From: Pseudomonas mucoides
GTDB lineage: Bacteria; Pseudomonadota; Gammaproteobacteria; Pseudomonadales; Pseudomonadaceae
Direction: 5' to 3'
NCBI RefSeq assembly: GCF_015461845.1
Contig: NZ_JACOPW010000010.1
Location: 1-64,000 of the forward strand
DNA length: 64,000 nt
Position 1 is the first letter of the stretch, and the number at the start of each line of letters is the position of its first letter. Shown here one piece after another: positions 34,261 to 43,441 of this stretch. The position numbers were made by a program, and so were the translations under genes. Under the pieces are notes generated by a model. The model saw nothing but the letters and a program-made list of their open reading frames with translations, had not been told where the DNA came from and did not search any database.

Positions 34261-34809
34261 ATGAACACAGTACGCAGCGAACAGACCCAAAGCATCAGCC
34301 TTCCAGTAAACTTCAATGGTGTGCTTAACGTCACACTCCCCGCGCATGTCAATGCTGAGGAGTTTTGCGCGATGGCACTCGCTCAGTTCAAGCAGCTCCT
34401 CCAAGCTGAAACCGCCATGGGTGAGACGGGGGAAGCCTCCTTCTCGTTTGAGGGTGATGTTTGGAGCACTGAGGGCCAAGCCCAGGTTGGCGATTTGATG
34501 TTTGAGGTACAGCACGACCTCTCAATGAACGTATCAGGTGCGCTTGTTGCGCTTAAACCGCGAAAGGGCGAGTTCGGGGCGGACCGGTATCGCAGTCGAA
34601 TCTGCGCTTACGTATCTGAGCACGATGTCTACGTTACAGGCCGCTGTCCACAGACTGACGCAGAGCGAGTGCTCGTGCTTGTCCGGATGGACGCTTCCGA
34701 CCCCACTGTGCACGTTATGAACCCCTCATTTGACGAAGATATGAGCCTCGATGGTCAGGCGCCTTTGGTGAGTGTTCCATTCCGTGGCATGTCATTCGCC
34801 CTAAATTGA
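34261..34809 (+). CDS. Unknown 182-residue protein
   Basis: Soluble, with predicted mixed alpha/beta structure and no signal peptide. Residues 30-48 form a helix (AEEFCAMALAQFKQLLQAET); the rest is beta-rich. The frame is open to 34048, but 34261 is the first ATG after the promoter-like region. No family recognised. A Cys-rich YkgJ-type gene follows 30 bp later. Confidence 0.5.
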   Translation: MNTVRSEQTQSISLPVNFNGVLNVTLPAHVNAEEFCAMALAQFKQLLQAETAMGETGEASFSFEGDVWSTEGQAQVGDLMFEVQHDLSMNVSGALVALKPRKGEFGADRYRSRICAYVSEHDVYVTGRCPQTDAERVLVLVRMDASDPTVHVMNPSFDEDMSLDGQAPLVSVPFRGMSFALN

Positions 34810-34839
34810 CTCGACATTGAGTGGGAGGTCGACTCCATA

Positions 34840-35214
34840 ATGATCAATCCCTTTACCCTCTCAAAACCTAGATTGGGTCAGCCCTGCAACGGATGTGGCT
34901 ATTGCTGCACGTTTGAACCTTGCATGCTGGCCAGCACCTACTTGAACTGTACCTCTGGACCTTGCGTCGCTCTCGAACACAATGATGGGCAATCTAGCTG
35001 TGGCTTAGTCCGAAACCCCCTTGGCTATTTGTACCAGGCGGCCAATCCAGACTCCACGGTATCGGTTCTTGATCCATCTCCAGACCTGGAAGCTGGCTAC
35101 CACTTATCCGTCAAGATCGCTGCTGCCTTGGGCGTAGGGCAAGGGTGCGACTCTGACGATACGGCCGATGCGTTGCATTGGCCTTCGCACATACCCGTAA
35201 CCAACATTCCTTAG
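34840..35214 (+). CDS. YkgJ-type CxxCxxCC protein
   Basis: A 124-residue protein with the motif PCNGCGYCCTFEPC at residues 16-29, the CxxCxxCC pattern of the YkgJ family, plus further Cys at SGPCVAL and SCGLVR. This family is thought to bind zinc or an Fe-S cluster; its role is unclear. The C-terminal half is unrecognised. Confidence 0.6.
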   Translation: MINPFTLSKPRLGQPCNGCGYCCTFEPCMLASTYLNCTSGPCVALEHNDGQSSCGLVRNPLGYLYQAANPDSTVSVLDPSPDLEAGYHLSVKIAAALGVGQGCDSDDTADALHWPSHIPVTNIP

Positions 35215-35223
35215 CCCGTTTTA

Positions 35224-35246
35224 GGGCACTCCAACTCCACTATTAG
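35224..35246 (+). promoter_or_regulatory. GGG-N11-CACTATTAG promoter-like element
   Basis: GGG at 35224 is followed after 11 nt by CACTATTAG (35238-35246), 27 nt before the TraU-like ATG. One of five copies. Confidence 0.55.
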
Positions 35247-35272
35247 GTAAAGATTCCTTTTTGGAGATTGGG

Positions 35273-36274
35273 ATGACCACTCGACGCGAATTCAACAAGC
35301 TTTCCGCGGTTACCGCTCTAGCAGCTGCGTCTGGTCTGGGCCTTGGGCTTAAGCCGGAAGATGCCGAAGCTGCAGTAACATCACTAGCGACCCTTCTTGT
35401 CATTGATCCTGTCACCCTCAGCTATATGGTTTATGGCCCTTGTTGCTGGTGGTGTGAGGATTACCTCATCGTGTCCCACTATCAGCCTGTAGCCATCTGT
35501 GAAGTGATCAAAGGCGGGGGCGATACCGCCTTGGGTCAGCCCATCAGCGGTCCGCTCAGTGCCGGCACTGATAACAACGACTACACCTCAATGCATGTGC
35601 GACTTTGGGAGATCCCTGACTGGGCCCTTGATATCGCTATGGCCTATCAAAGCTGCAAGCTTTGCGGGCCTGATATGGCTCGGACCTCGAATGTTGGGTT
35701 GACCAATATCCTTGATGTATGCGGAGCGGCATCTAATGTCCTCCAAAGTAAAGCGCTCAATGCGTTCAACCAAGCCTTGCCTAGTTGCTTTCCAAAAATG
35801 ATCTATGACACTGAATTTGACCCCACTTGGAACACCGGGTGCAGAGATATCGGTGTTGCTTCCGCCCTGGGTATGGTGGCATGCACAAATCCTCTGACAT
35901 CCAGCGTTTCCCTTTTTGGGTCGGAGATCTGCATAGGCACCAGGTGGGGAGCCCTTTATCCGCGACAAATGGCTGATCACGATGACAATGCGGCAATTGC
36001 CGCAGGAAAGGCTGCCTACCGAGCAATTCATGTCAGTGGCTTTTCTGTTGGTTCTTTCCCTTTCAATGCCTCTCTTTCGGTCGGAAAGCTTCAGCAGACG
36101 TCACCAGGGGTAACTGTAGGGTTTGAGGCTGGTAGCTTTCTTCTGGATACCCAGATGCGGTTGTGGCCAGTATCGCTGGAGGAGATCTATACCTTTGTGT
36201 GGTGGGTCCCAGTTGTTTGCTGCAAATCCTATGATGAGATCATGGGTTTCTGTACTCCACAAACGTGTGGCTGA
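35273..36274 (+). CDS. TraU-like conjugation protein with Tat signal
   Basis: A 333-residue exported protein. The N-terminus MTTRREFNKLSAV matches the twin-arginine motif (S/T-R-R-x-F-x-K), with a hydrophobic core and AEA cleavage site near residue 30. The mature protein has the TraU-type features GPCCWWCEDY, many paired Cys, and IGTRWGALYPRQM (about residues 223-235). TraU-family proteins are periplasmic parts of conjugative type IV secretion in F-like and ICE systems. No other transfer gene is in the window, so this is an isolated member. Start 35273 is supported by GGAG 6 nt upstream. Confidence 0.7.
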   Translation: MTTRREFNKLSAVTALAAASGLGLGLKPEDAEAAVTSLATLLVIDPVTLSYMVYGPCCWWCEDYLIVSHYQPVAICEVIKGGGDTALGQPISGPLSAGTDNNDYTSMHVRLWEIPDWALDIAMAYQSCKLCGPDMARTSNVGLTNILDVCGAASNVLQSKALNAFNQALPSCFPKMIYDTEFDPTWNTGCRDIGVASALGMVACTNPLTSSVSLFGSEICIGTRWGALYPRQMADHDDNAAIAAGKAAYRAIHVSGFSVGSFPFNASLSVGKLQQTSPGVTVGFEAGSFLLDTQMRLWPVSLEEIYTFVWWVPVVCCKSYDEIMGFCTPQTCG

Positions 36275-36279
36275 TGGGC

Positions 36280-36288
36280 TTCTGGCAC
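36280..36288 (+). promoter_or_regulatory. TTCTGGCAC upstream motif
   Basis: TTCTGGCAC lies 52 nt before the ATG at 36332. A member of the TTCTGSCAC family. Confidence 0.5.
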
Positions 36289-36331
36289 GTGATTTAGCGC
36301 ATAGAGTGGTCCCGACCATGAGGATCACACT

Positions 36332-36631
36332 ATGCCAAGCGTTCAAATCAATACCTCTCCCCTCCTACGCAATTTCGCTACCCTGATGCCGAATACCTGC
36401 ATACAGGTGACCACAAAAATGGGACCTCAGACGCTTCTCAGGGCTGAATTCCCACCTGCCGACTACCCCGTCGACTCAGATCAGCAGTTGCAGTTTCTCC
36501 TGGACTTGATTGCCACTTCGAATCCAGGCGCCCTGGACTTAATTCATGAAGTCGCAAGCCGCTGCGTTGAAGATCAGCGTACGGCAATCGGTGACTTGCT
36601 TCGTTCCGCTCCCAACCGGCACAACAACTAA
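36332..36631 (+). CDS. Unknown 99-residue protein
   Basis: A soluble, helical protein (DSDQQLQFLLDLIATSNPGA in the middle). No domain recognised. It is a single-gene unit bounded by a TTCTGGCAC motif upstream and a strong hairpin downstream. Confidence 0.5.
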   Translation: MPSVQINTSPLLRNFATLMPNTCIQVTTKMGPQTLLRAEFPPADYPVDSDQQLQFLLDLIATSNPGALDLIHEVASRCVEDQRTAIGDLLRSAPNRHNN

Positions 36632-36642
36632 CTCTCGAAAAA

Positions 36643-36666
36643 AAGGCTACCCTTGGGTAGCCTTTG
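36643..36666. terminator. Bidirectional terminator
   Basis: AAAGGCTACCC / GGGTAGCCTTT stem with A-rich sequence on one side, between the plus-strand gene ending at 36631 and the minus-strand chemosensory operon ending at 36669. It can terminate both. Confidence 0.75.
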
Positions 36667-36668
36667 AA

Positions 36669-37604
36669 TCAGAATGTTTTTTGTCCGTAAATTTGGGCAA
36701 GCTTTCGGGCCAGTCCCTCAGGGTTCGCCGAATACTGAACCGCGCCGGTATTGCGAGCAGTGTCCGGCATACTCTTAGCCCCAGATGATTCGTGATCTTG
36801 GGCCATGATCATTTTTGCTTTGCCCTTGATCGTTCTGATCCCACCAGACCCATCCATTCCCATGCCTGACAAAATGATCACCCCGAGGTGCGGGTGACAG
36901 TCGAAGACAGAACGAATCACTGCATCTATGCATGGGTTGAATGACACAGATTGAGCGCTGTATGGCTGAAGGTGGATCACACCAGCATTGATCACAATCG
37001 TGTTATCGCGCGGAACTAGGTACACGGAGTTAGGCTTGATTTTCATGCCTGACTCCGCTGATTGAACTCCCCACCCTGGAGCAACATCCTTCAAGCGTGC
37101 CAGCATCTGACTGTATCCAGCTTCTGACATGTGCTGGGCAACGAAAATTGAAATGGGCATCCTTGGAAGATCACCAAAGAACTGACGCAGCGCCTGCGGC
37201 CCACCTGAGCTCGCACCAATGATCCAAAGGTCGGGCACGTTCTTATTGTCCGCCTCATCCTTTTTTTCATCCAATTCGTTGGCTAGGTCAGGCAGAGCCA
37301 ATTTGATTTCTTCGATCGTACGGTTTCGCCATGAGATACGATCACGTTGAGCCATGGCATACAGATTCTTATCGTGCACAAGACAGATGGGCTCTTCGCG
37401 GCCCAGTGCCTCCATCACCTCCTCACATTCCACGACGTTCGAGTCCGCCATGTCTATCAGCAGGATATGTGCATTGCTGATTTCCAGGTCGCCATCTTTC
37501 GCATGCGAAACGTCATACATGATCAGGTCGCCGACCAGTGGTGCAAGAAGCTCAGTGAACAACGCCTTCTGCACCTCATCCGTACTTACTACGCCAACTC
37601 TCAT
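36669..37604 (-). CDS. ChpB/CheB-like methylesterase
   Basis: A 311-residue CheB-type protein. The C-terminal methylesterase domain (about residues 122-308) has all catalytic residues: Ser in GASSGGPQ (about 130), His in AQHMSEAG and Asp in SGMGMDGSGG. The N-terminal 110 residues look like a degenerate receiver (MRVGVVSTDE, ILLIDMADSN), with Asp in LLIDM as possible acceptor. It removes methyl groups from the partner chemoreceptor. As in the Pseudomonas pil-chp cluster, it follows chpA; the two overlap by 4 bp. A parS-like palindrome lies in codons near residue 33 (DVSHAKDG). Confidence 0.85.
   Translation of the reverse strand: MRVGVVSTDEVQKALFTELLAPLVGDLIMYDVSHAKDGDLEISNAHILLIDMADSNVVECEEVMEALGREEPICLVHDKNLYAMAQRDRISWRNRTIEEIKLALPDLANELDEKKDEADNKNVPDLWIIGASSGGPQALRQFFGDLPRMPISIFVAQHMSEAGYSQMLARLKDVAPGWGVQSAESGMKIKPNSVYLVPRDNTIVINAGVIHLQPYSAQSVSFNPCIDAVIRSVFDCHPHLGVIILSGMGMDGSGGIRTIKGKAKMIMAQDHESSGAKSMPDTARNTGAVQYSANPEGLARKLAQIYGQKTF
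37497..37510. promoter_or_regulatory. parS-like palindrome (inside chpB-like gene)
   Basis: TTTCGCATGCGAAA, a perfect 14-bp palindrome and the core of the repeated GATTTCGCATGCGAAATC element. It encodes VSHAK in the chpB-like frame. Confidence 0.55.
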
Positions 37605-40600
37605 GCTGCGGATTCCTCCATCGATTTCTGCGCTTTGATCTGAGCTACAGCCTGTTGAAGAGACGGTGCATCACAAGGTTTGAGCAGATACTTGGTCACG
37701 CCGGCCCGCATTGCTTTTTCTTCAAGGCCCGTACGTGTAGTGATCATGATGATTGGAGTGTCGTCAAATTCCGGCTTGCGCCTGATCGCCTCAGTGAACT
37801 CGAAACCGTTCATATTCGGCATCTCAACATCAACCAGCATCAGGTCCGGCTTATCGATTAAGCCCAACTTGTGCAACGCGTTCTGACCGTCGACTGCAGT
37901 TATGACGGTGTATCCGAATCCGGTGAAGATTCGCTCAAGTTGACTGCGGTAGCTTCTTGAGTCGTCTACTACCAAAACAGTTGGCTTTTTTTCACGCTTC
38001 AGCGAACGAACGCGATTTTGTCGAACTTGATACCCTTTCGAACCTTGCTTGAGATTCAGTCGAGCCATTTCCATTACGTCCAGCACGAAGACAGGACTGC
38101 CATCTTGCATCTCTGTCTCACCCACCAATCCACGGACATTCGCGAGCATACCTTCAAGCTTTCTGATGTGGATTTCTGGCATAGAGTCGACTTCAGCCAC
38201 CTCGATAGCTATCCGTTCATCACCTTGCTGGCAAAGAATGACTGTTACATCCCCTCCTTTCTGATCGGCACTGCGTGAGTCCGGCATAGCGACCAGATCT
38301 GCCAGGTGAACGACGTCGAAGCTGCGGTCGTCGTACGTGACAGTAGCAAAGCCATTAGCTGCTCTTTGCGCGGCCAGGGAGCTACGAGATACAAGTAATA
38401 CTTGAACCATTGAATAGCTCTGAATCGCAAACCATTGGCTGCCAGAGCTCACTATCATTGCTTTGTTAGAGCCGATCGTGAATGGCAACTCAATCAGAAA
38501 CCGAGTGCCGATACCCTTCTCACTTTCGATGTAGAGGCGACCCCCAAGCCCCTCAACAGTGGTTGCAACGATGTCCATCCCAACACCCCTGCCCGAGACA
38601 TGCGTCAGCTTAGCCGCGGTCGAAAAACCGCTATGTGTGATCAGTCGCATGATCTCGGCACGGCTCAGTTGATCGCTATCGGAGATGATCTTCATCTCAA
38701 TGGCTTTACGGTGTACGGCTTCAACATCAATGCCACGACCGTCGTCACTGATCTCGAGAACGATGTGTTTAGCCCGGCGGGATGCTTTGATTTTTACAGA
38801 GCCTAATTCCGGCTTACCAAGCCTCAAACGTTCTGCAGGGGGTTCGATACCGTGGTCTATGGCGTTCCGAATAATATGAGTCAAAGGGTCAGATATTGCG
38901 TCCAGCATCATCTTATCCATGATGACTTCTTCACCCGCCATCGTCGCTTCAACTTCCTTGCCAGTTGCTTTCGCGGCTGTCTTCGCAGCCCCTGTCAGCT
39001 TCTGTCTGGCGTTGAGGAATGGTACCAGGCGAGAATGGAGCAGATCTCGCTGGAGTCCGATTAGGGCGGGATCAAGCTCATAGAGAGCATTTCGCATTTG
39101 GCGGATGTACGAGAAGATCTCGTGAACCTGTTCACGGACTTCATCTACTTGTGCACCCATTGCAACATGCATCGCAGAAAGGTCATTGAACCGCTCTAAA
39201 TCTGCTTCTGCAGCATCCTCAAATTTCCGGGCCTGAGGTTGATTGTTGAAGAAGCTCCTGAGGGCCGTCGTAAGCTGACCGTGTTGAAGACTGTTGGCTT
39301 CAAGTAATTCCCGGGCACCGGTTAGCCGGATGTGCGCCTCTTCGTTCAGGGCACTAAGACGGTAGCGTACTGCGACCAACTCCGAAGCCCTTTCCGCAGC
39401 AGCCTCTAACAGATGAAGTTCTACACGGATCTTTTCGGAGGTACCCCCGTTAGATTTCTTGCCATCATTAGTGGCCTGGGCCTGCTCACGCCCTAGCAGG
39501 TCGAGTACAGCGTTGGAGACGATCGGTTGTTCGACTCCAATCTCGCTGTCCATTTTAATGGTGTAGAGCCTGTCGAATGCCTCGGAAGCTTGGCGGGCGT
39601 ATTCGGCTCGTACTGGATCGTCCTCAAAAGATTTCGCATGCGAAATCTTTTGGCTAGGGGCGATTTGGTTTTGGTCATCAGTCTCCCGCTGAGGTTGGGA
39701 TTCCTGCACAGGATTTTGATCAGCAATTGATTCTTTCGCTACGATATCGTCGGACTGAATCAGCTGTTCAGGTGCTTGAGGAATGTTTAAGACTGTCGCC
39801 TGCTCGGCGTCATCAGTGGTGATTTCCTCATTAATTATGCCTCCCTGAACGCTATCCTCACGTACAGCTGGGCCATACTCGCCATCAGTTTCCATCTCGG
39901 CAGCAGCCGTTGAAGCTTGGCCCCTGCCACCTTTTCCGCGGCCACCTCGTTTCTTCCGAGCCGGTTTGGTTTCAGCTTGATCAACGCTGACCTCATCGAG
40001 GAACGTTACCACCGGCATTTCTTCCGCTACTTCGCCTGTGTCATGAGGCTGCTCGAGAATAGCTTGGTCTTCGGTGGCAGGCTCAAGATCGGGCTCGCTT
40101 GAGATCACGGTCTGAATCTGCGCCTCGAGTTGAGCACCGGGAATCGCTTGATCTGAATGGAGTAAAGACAGATCGATTGTGTTTGTATTTACGGATTGTT
40201 CAAGGCATTGAATGAGGGAACTCGGTATTGGGTATCCACGGCCCTTCTTAACATCCTCCGTCATCGCCGTAATAGCTTGCATCACCAGCATAACTAACTG
40301 AGCGCACGCTGGACTTGGATTGATAAGCTTAATTGAAAGGCTTTCAAACAGACTTTCCATCGAATGCGTAATTGCTGCAATCGATTGTGCTTCCGCCATC
40401 AACGCTGCACCTTTCAGGGTGTGCATATTGCGTTTGATGGTCAGCACCAAATCTTTATCGTTCATATCCTCGAGCCAGGCTGCAACGTTGCTTTCGAGAT
40501 CGGGGAACACATCCTCAGCTTCATCTAGATAGAACTGGAAATCCTCGTTGTACTCTGGAGGAATCTCCATAGACGCTTGAATAATGCCTGCTTCAACTTC

Positions 40601-43441
40601 CTCACCATGGGTCGGTCCTGTGTCGTTGGTCAAAAAAGATTCTGCATGCGGAATCTTTTGCTCCTCAGAATCACCTTCCGATTTGTTGTGCCTTGCGAAA
40701 ACCTCCACCTTCTGCTCGGTTGGCGGCTTAGCAATCGCGGCAGGCATTTCAGTGAATACCGCTTCCTCAATATCATCTCCAATTGAGGCAGCCATCGTGA
40801 CCCATGCACCTAAGCGCGAAGTCTCAGACACCCACGGGAAATCCAACATGTACTTATGCGTCTGCGCGAGTACGTCGGAAAGCACCGATATGTCGTCGGC
40901 CGTTAGCGCTTTGCCAGCCGTGAATAGAACCTCAAAGCGAGACTCTAGGACGCCGTATACCTCGTGCAATACCTCACAATTCACAGACCCTGAGATGCCG
41001 TGTATTGAATGCGCAGCTCTGCAAATGTCACGAGTCAGATGAGGTTGGCTGCCCTCGCTAAATGACAGGAGAATCCCGTGGTAGAGAACGAATTCCTCAC
41101 GGTAGAGTTCGATGTGGCCGCCGTCGATGCCTTCTGGATATTCGCGGAGCTCAGTAACAGTATCGCGTTCAACCAACTCACCAACCAGCACCGAACTAGT
41201 TTCTGAGGAGTCAGGTGTCTGATTCACGTCGTGGTTGGTAATTTGGGGTTCGTCGAGTGCTTGGACGATGCCTGGATCGGACTTAGCAAGTAGGGCTTTC
41301 TCCATATCCCTAGTGAAGATAGTGACCTTACCGCGAGCAGAGTATTCGTCCATGCAACGGAAAATCATCTGGAGGGACGAAACGACTAAAGCGTCAGCTT
41401 CAGTGCGATTGAAACCCTCATCTCGTGAATGGTTATTCACCGTTTGACTGAACGTGCCCATTGCTCTTGCAAGGCGGTGGAATGAGTCGAACCCATACAG
41501 TTTCGCACCCATCGCCAAACGGTCCGCAGCTTTGTACAGCTGCTCCATTGTCTTTCTATCGCGAACATCTGGTTTGAGCAGTACGGGCTCGAAGATCTTT
41601 CTGAGCTCAAAGATTTCTGAGAGGAAGTGATTTTCGTCGCTCTCATTAACTTCGTCGGTAGCGATTGCTGCCTCAAACTTTTCCATCAATTCTGAGGGAG
41701 ATACAACATCAACGTGCTCGACCTGGATGTTCAGCTCGCTAAGTGCTTCTTCAGCCCGTGTCATGAGGGTAGGAGACGGTGCCATGCCGGCCAGAATGGC
41801 CGCAAGGTAACTCTCGACGGCTACAAGTGCCCGTGCCGACATATCTACCGCAGTGGACCCTTTGATCCCCTGTTCAGTCATCTGACTCAGGAAGCCCTGG
41901 CATGACCCATTGAGAACAAGACCTGCACGAGTCAATCCCGTGAAGGACAGTGCCGCGCTGGCGCCTACCAAGCGGCTTAGGCCTGATCTCAAATCCTCGA
42001 TGCCTGCGCCGCTGTCCAAGTGATCGGTGATCGAGCGTCGGGTGAGTGCCAACTCTTGGATGGATTGCTCCACAACGCTGGCGATGACGTCAGGTTTTAC
42101 CCCTGGAATACGCAATGATTGAATCGATTCGTTTGAGTCCAGGCGTCGGATGTGTTCATCAAGGAACATGAAATCCGACTTCAGCTTCTCAATCACGTCA
42201 GTTGTGAAACCGTCCACGGTGGACACCTTCTCCACTCTCGCTAGCGATTGCGCCGCGACAGCAGCCATCTCGCTCTCGTTCACCATGTAGAACACGCTGG
42301 CTACCTGCCGGATGGAGGCCCTGAAGGTCGCAATCTGGGCATCAAACGTCAGCGGCGATTTGCTGATGATCGCCCGGCCAAGGGAAACCATAGAGGTTTC
42401 CAGCAGAGGTTTGAGCTCGACTACCACATCCTTTATCGAGTCAGCACTGGCGGTTTCAATACGGGCTTGAAGCTCCGCGAGCGAGGTAGCGTCCACTGAC
42501 TTTCTGACGTTGAATACGGCCAACACGTCTTCGATGGACTGAGGTAGCTTCGCGGACATGCTTAAGACAGAAAGCAGGGATTTGAATCTTGTGACACCTA
42601 GCGTCGCTTTAGCACCATCCTCTCCGTCAGACTCGGCTTTCTGAATGGCAACAGATAGCATACGAATTTTTGAAAGGGTATCGCCAGCCGCTCGGATAGC
42701 ACCACAAGCAAGTGCTTCAGTCAGGCACTCCCCGACCCACCAAAAGCAACCGACTTCCAAATCGCTTGTTACGACCTGAAGTTCTCGAAGAATGTCGCGC
42801 AGTTCGATAACCGCAGCTTTATTCTGGTTGGTCATGTACGCGCTGAATGCGGTTTGAAATCGCTTGGGCGAACGACCAAAGACATCCTGACGTTCATCGT
42901 CAGAAACATCGCGGTTTCGATGCGGTGGCTCGACGTAAGCGAACTCCACATCGGGTGGAAGAAGGTTGTCCTCTTCCAGTAGTGGAACCCCACGGAGCTC
43001 CCTCAATTCGTTGATCTGTTTAGCAAGGATGCCAGCGCTATCTGGCGCGCCGTCCACAACCATACCCAGAAACTTCGGTATGGTCAGCAGACTACCCATT
43101 ATTGAGACGAGCGCCTGCTCAATCTTCTCTTGAGCTAGTCGATGATCTGCAATGTTTGTAACGATGATCTTCACTTCGAGTGCTAAGGCACTGCCGCCGA
43201 TGCACTCAGCAACATCGAGCGCGGCATGGATATGCTTGACCTCGATCTCGACATTTTTGAATGCAGCATCGCGATCCTTCTTTTGGTTTTCAAACCAAAC
43301 AGGCTCGGCATCGGGTGGAGGACTCGCTAAAGCTTTTGACTTTTTATTAAAGACTTCAAGCTGCAACTTGGTCGTGTCGACGCTCTTCTGTATAGGAGCC
43401 CGAAGCCAGGTCAGTTGGGCGATACGCAGTTTGTTAGACAT
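37601..43441 (-). CDS. ChpA-like hybrid chemosensory histidine kinase
   Basis: A 1946-residue ChpA-like kinase (Pseudomonas ChpA is about 2470). The N-terminal 700 residues are divergent. Hpt-like modules include HSIHGISGSV (about residue 815) and NMHTLKGAALMAEA (His about 1004). The kinase core has the N-box HIIRNAIDHG (about 1524), DDGRGID and GRGVGMD (about 1617), followed by a CheW-like domain (about 1660-1800) and a C-terminal receiver (about 1820-1940; VLVVDDSRSYR, LMLVDVEMPNMNG, YLLKPC). It should relay phosphate to the PilG- and PilH-like regulators. Two parS-like palindromes lie in a low-complexity linker. It overlaps both neighbours. Confidence 0.9.
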   Translation of the reverse strand: MSNKLRIAQLTWLRAPIQKSVDTTKLQLEVFNKKSKALASPPPDAEPVWFENQKKDRDAAFKNVEIEVKHIHAALDVAECIGGSALALEVKIIVTNIADHRLAQEKIEQALVSIMGSLLTIPKFLGMVVDGAPDSAGILAKQINELRELRGVPLLEEDNLLPPDVEFAYVEPPHRNRDVSDDERQDVFGRSPKRFQTAFSAYMTNQNKAAVIELRDILRELQVVTSDLEVGCFWWVGECLTEALACGAIRAAGDTLSKIRMLSVAIQKAESDGEDGAKATLGVTRFKSLLSVLSMSAKLPQSIEDVLAVFNVRKSVDATSLAELQARIETASADSIKDVVVELKPLLETSMVSLGRAIISKSPLTFDAQIATFRASIRQVASVFYMVNESEMAAVAAQSLARVEKVSTVDGFTTDVIEKLKSDFMFLDEHIRRLDSNESIQSLRIPGVKPDVIASVVEQSIQELALTRRSITDHLDSGAGIEDLRSGLSRLVGASAALSFTGLTRAGLVLNGSCQGFLSQMTEQGIKGSTAVDMSARALVAVESYLAAILAGMAPSPTLMTRAEEALSELNIQVEHVDVVSPSELMEKFEAAIATDEVNESDENHFLSEIFELRKIFEPVLLKPDVRDRKTMEQLYKAADRLAMGAKLYGFDSFHRLARAMGTFSQTVNNHSRDEGFNRTEADALVVSSLQMIFRCMDEYSARGKVTIFTRDMEKALLAKSDPGIVQALDEPQITNHDVNQTPDSSETSSVLVGELVERDTVTELREYPEGIDGGHIELYREEFVLYHGILLSFSEGSQPHLTRDICRAAHSIHGISGSVNCEVLHEVYGVLESRFEVLFTAGKALTADDISVLSDVLAQTHKYMLDFPWVSETSRLGAWVTMAASIGDDIEEAVFTEMPAAIAKPPTEQKVEVFARHNKSEGDSEEQKIPHAESFLTNDTGPTHGEEVEAGIIQASMEIPPEYNEDFQFYLDEAEDVFPDLESNVAAWLEDMNDKDLVLTIKRNMHTLKGAALMAEAQSIAAITHSMESLFESLSIKLINPSPACAQLVMLVMQAITAMTEDVKKGRGYPIPSSLIQCLEQSVNTNTIDLSLLHSDQAIPGAQLEAQIQTVISSEPDLEPATEDQAILEQPHDTGEVAEEMPVVTFLDEVSVDQAETKPARKKRGGRGKGGRGQASTAAAEMETDGEYGPAVREDSVQGGIINEEITTDDAEQATVLNIPQAPEQLIQSDDIVAKESIADQNPVQESQPQRETDDQNQIAPSQKISHAKSFEDDPVRAEYARQASEAFDRLYTIKMDSEIGVEQPIVSNAVLDLLGREQAQATNDGKKSNGGTSEKIRVELHLLEAAAERASELVAVRYRLSALNEEAHIRLTGARELLEANSLQHGQLTTALRSFFNNQPQARKFEDAAEADLERFNDLSAMHVAMGAQVDEVREQVHEIFSYIRQMRNALYELDPALIGLQRDLLHSRLVPFLNARQKLTGAAKTAAKATGKEVEATMAGEEVIMDKMMLDAISDPLTHIIRNAIDHGIEPPAERLRLGKPELGSVKIKASRRAKHIVLEISDDGRGIDVEAVHRKAIEMKIISDSDQLSRAEIMRLITHSGFSTAAKLTHVSGRGVGMDIVATTVEGLGGRLYIESEKGIGTRFLIELPFTIGSNKAMIVSSGSQWFAIQSYSMVQVLLVSRSSLAAQRAANGFATVTYDDRSFDVVHLADLVAMPDSRSADQKGGDVTVILCQQGDERIAIEVAEVDSMPEIHIRKLEGMLANVRGLVGETEMQDGSPVFVLDVMEMARLNLKQGSKGYQVRQNRVRSLKREKKPTVLVVDDSRSYRSQLERIFTGFGYTVITAVDGQNALHKLGLIDKPDLMLVDVEMPNMNGFEFTEAIRRKPEFDDTPIIMITTRTGLEEKAMRAGVTKYLLKPCDAPSLQQAVAQIKAQKSMEESAA
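39626..39651. promoter_or_regulatory. parS-like palindrome (inside chpA-like gene)
   Basis: The best copy: a perfect 26-bp palindrome (28 bp with the flanking C/G) centred on GATTTCGCATGCGAAATC. It is read as KISHAKSF in the chpA-like protein, within a low-complexity linker. Confidence 0.65.
40634..40659. promoter_or_regulatory. parS-like palindrome (inside chpA-like gene)
   Basis: AAAAGATTCTGCATGC with mirror half GCATGCGGAATCTTTT; one mismatch pair from perfect symmetry. It is read as KIPHAESF in the chpA-like protein. Confidence 0.6.

Noticed and set aside
16600..36288. TTCTGGCAC sites as sigma-54 promoters
   Set aside because: The -24-like TGGCAC is present but no TTGCW lies at the -12 spacing, and the TTC before it is conserved, which sigma-54 sites do not require.
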